From a bacterium (GTDB lineage: Bacteria; Verrucomicrobiota; Kiritimatiellia; UBA8416; CAMZLY01): DNA of 6,256 nt. The notes beneath the pieces are model-generated. The model worked only from the letters and a program-made list of their open reading frames with translations. It was not told the DNA's origin and searched no databases. Below, piece by piece: positions 5,298-6,256 of this stretch. The stretch lies in NCBI GenBank assembly GCA_030632465.1, contig DAOVUR010000115.1, positions 1-6,256 on the forward strand, read 5' to 3'. The first letter of the stretch is position 1. Each line of letters opens with the position of its first letter. The position numbers were made by a program, and so were the translations under genes.

Positions 5298-6188
5298 ATG
5301 AAAACACCAATATGCCTCATCACCGGCTTTCTTGGAGCCGGCAAGACCACACTAATAAAAGAGATCACTAACAGGTATAAAGAAAACAAACTGATATATC
5401 TGATTAATGATTTTTCACCACAAGATATAGATGGCGCATTAGTATCAGAAGATAACCCTAACGTTGTCTCCATTCCAGGAGGCAGCATCTTCTGCACATG
5501 CCTTGTTACAGAATTTATCGGGACACTCACAAAGATACCTGAAATATTCCCAACTGCCGAAGGTGTAATTATCGAAGCCAGCGGTATGGCTAATCCTAAA
5601 GTAATAGAAACGATGCTTAAAGAAACTAAGCTAGATAAACTTTATGACCTTGCCAATATCATCACTATTATTGATCCTGCAAGTTTTCATAAACTACGCC
5701 ATACACTGCCAAACATCATAGACCAAATCGAATCTTCTGATCTCATTATCATCAACAAATCAGATCTACACAGCCCTGAAGAGCTAGCAGAAACAGAAAA
5801 AGCTATGCGCGAAATAAATGAAGGGGCAGAACTTATAAACTGTAGCTTTGGACAAACAGAATTTGAACTCTTTGCCAGCCAAGATAAATCAAGAGGCCTG
5901 CAAGGCGAATACGCACCATGTAAAGACCCACACTACGAAACCCACACCCTTCACTTCGCAAAAGATGTCAATATCGAAAAACTAACTGATCAGCTACTCG
6001 ACCTAAAGCCGGATCTATACCGCGCAAAAGGATTCATTCCGTCTAACGGAAAAAGCTACTATTTCGACTACTCCGCATCTGGCATAACCTGCACAGAAGC
6101 CACTCAGTCAACAGGTTCACACGCATTAGTGATAATTCATAAAGGTACAGCATCCGCTAAAGTGCTACAGCTCATTAACGATCAGTAG
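5298..6188 (+). CDS. CobW/COG0523-type G3E GTPase
   Basis: This 296-aa cytoplasmic P-loop GTPase is of full length. The Walker A loop GFLGAGKT is at residues 10-17, a switch segment NDFSPQDIDG at 38-46 (usual form NEFGxxxID), the Walker B-like EASG at 93-96, and the guanine-specificity NKSD at 153-156. A CobW C-terminal domain covers about 215-290, with its signature LYRAKGFI at 240-247. The metal-binding CxCC loop of this family is altered: it reads GGSIFCTC (61-68), keeping cysteines 66 and 68 but with Ser63 where the first Cys is expected. G3E proteins use GTP to deliver metals (Zn, Co, Ni) or to service B12 enzymes. The position after the methyltransferase fusion suggests it loads or repairs that enzyme or its corrinoid partner, which is inference. 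The spacer of 198 bp with hairpins leaves it open whether the two genes share one mRNA. No terminator with a T-run follows. Confidence 0.9.
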   Translation: MKTPICLITGFLGAGKTTLIKEITNRYKENKLIYLINDFSPQDIDGALVSEDNPNVVSIPGGSIFCTCLVTEFIGTLTKIPEIFPTAEGVIIEASGMANPKVIETMLKETKLDKLYDLANIITIIDPASFHKLRHTLPNIIDQIESSDLIIINKSDLHSPEELAETEKAMREINEGAELINCSFGQTEFELFASQDKSRGLQGEYAPCKDPHYETHTLHFAKDVNIEKLTDQLLDLKPDLYRAKGFIPSNGKSYYFDYSASGITCTEATQSTGSHALVIIHKGTASAKVLQLINDQ

Positions 6189-6195
6189 CCTGTCA

Positions 6196-6230
6196 CGCCG
6201 TAGTCCCTGAGTTTACGAAGGGCGTAGGCG
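6196..6230. repeat. GC-rich imperfect palindrome at the right edge
   Basis: CGCC (6196-6199) pairs with GGCG (6227-6230), TA with TA inside, and CCCT (6205-6208) with AGGG (6219-6222) around a 10-nt loop. The segment 6204-6222 is the inverse of the CCCTTCG...CTCAGGGA form seen at 153-173, so the two edges carry related repeats. It begins 7 nt after the GTPase stop codon and may end that transcript, but no T-run follows. The window stops shortly after, in CCCTTTTCCCGTAGGG, possibly a further hairpin. Confidence 0.5.
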
Positions 6231-6256
6231 GAAGCAGCAACCCTTTTCCCGTAGGG

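Overview
The window is bacterial: compact genes, Shine-Dalgarno sites, and a two-component kinase. It carries five protein genes. Three lie on the minus strand (2-TM small protein, FHA-GAF histidine kinase, PocR/AraC-type regulator) and two on the plus strand (methyltransferase-like URO-D/thioredoxin fusion, CobW-type G3E GTPase). The genes are AT-rich, while the intergenic repeats at both edges are clearly GC-rich. The mix of a corrinoid-type methyltransferase family, a PocR-like sensor and abundant palindromic intergenic repeats suggests an anaerobe. A member of the PVC/Kiritimatiellota-Lentisphaerota kind or a similar lineage would fit, but this is a low-confidence inference with no ribosomal marker to support it.

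Layout. 1-263: no gene; a dense cluster of GC-rich palindromes (7-91, 100-126, 153-206, possibly nested in 127-239). 264-2181 (minus): the cytoplasmic FHA-GAF-histidine kinase and, 7 nt behind it, an 88-aa two-helix membrane protein. 2182-2345: leader with a candidate promoter for the kinase. 2346-3557 (minus): PocR/AraC regulator. 3558-3731: divergent control region with a good promoter for the regulator, and repeated short motifs facing the plus-strand gene. 3732-5099 (plus): URO-D/MtaA-like domain fused to a CAPC thioredoxin-like domain. 5100-5297: spacer with two tight hairpins bracketed by an 18-nt direct repeat exactly 100 bp apart. 5298-6188 (plus): CobW-like GTPase. 6189-6256: another GC-rich imperfect palindrome running to the window edge.

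How it may work (inference). The regulator is divergent from the methyltransferase fusion and probably controls it in response to a small ligand. The fusion protein would move a methyl group to or from a corrinoid or a thiol, or do chemistry derived from that. Its thioredoxin-like module would act on a cysteine or disulfide partner. The G3E GTPase would deliver or insert a metal, or service the corrinoid. The usual corrinoid-binding protein and its reductive activator are not in the window. The kinase/membrane-protein pair is an orphan signalling unit with no response regulator nearby. The most unusual points are the domain fusion, the loss of the expected zinc-ligand His in the methyltransferase signature, and the altered cysteine motif of the GTPase.
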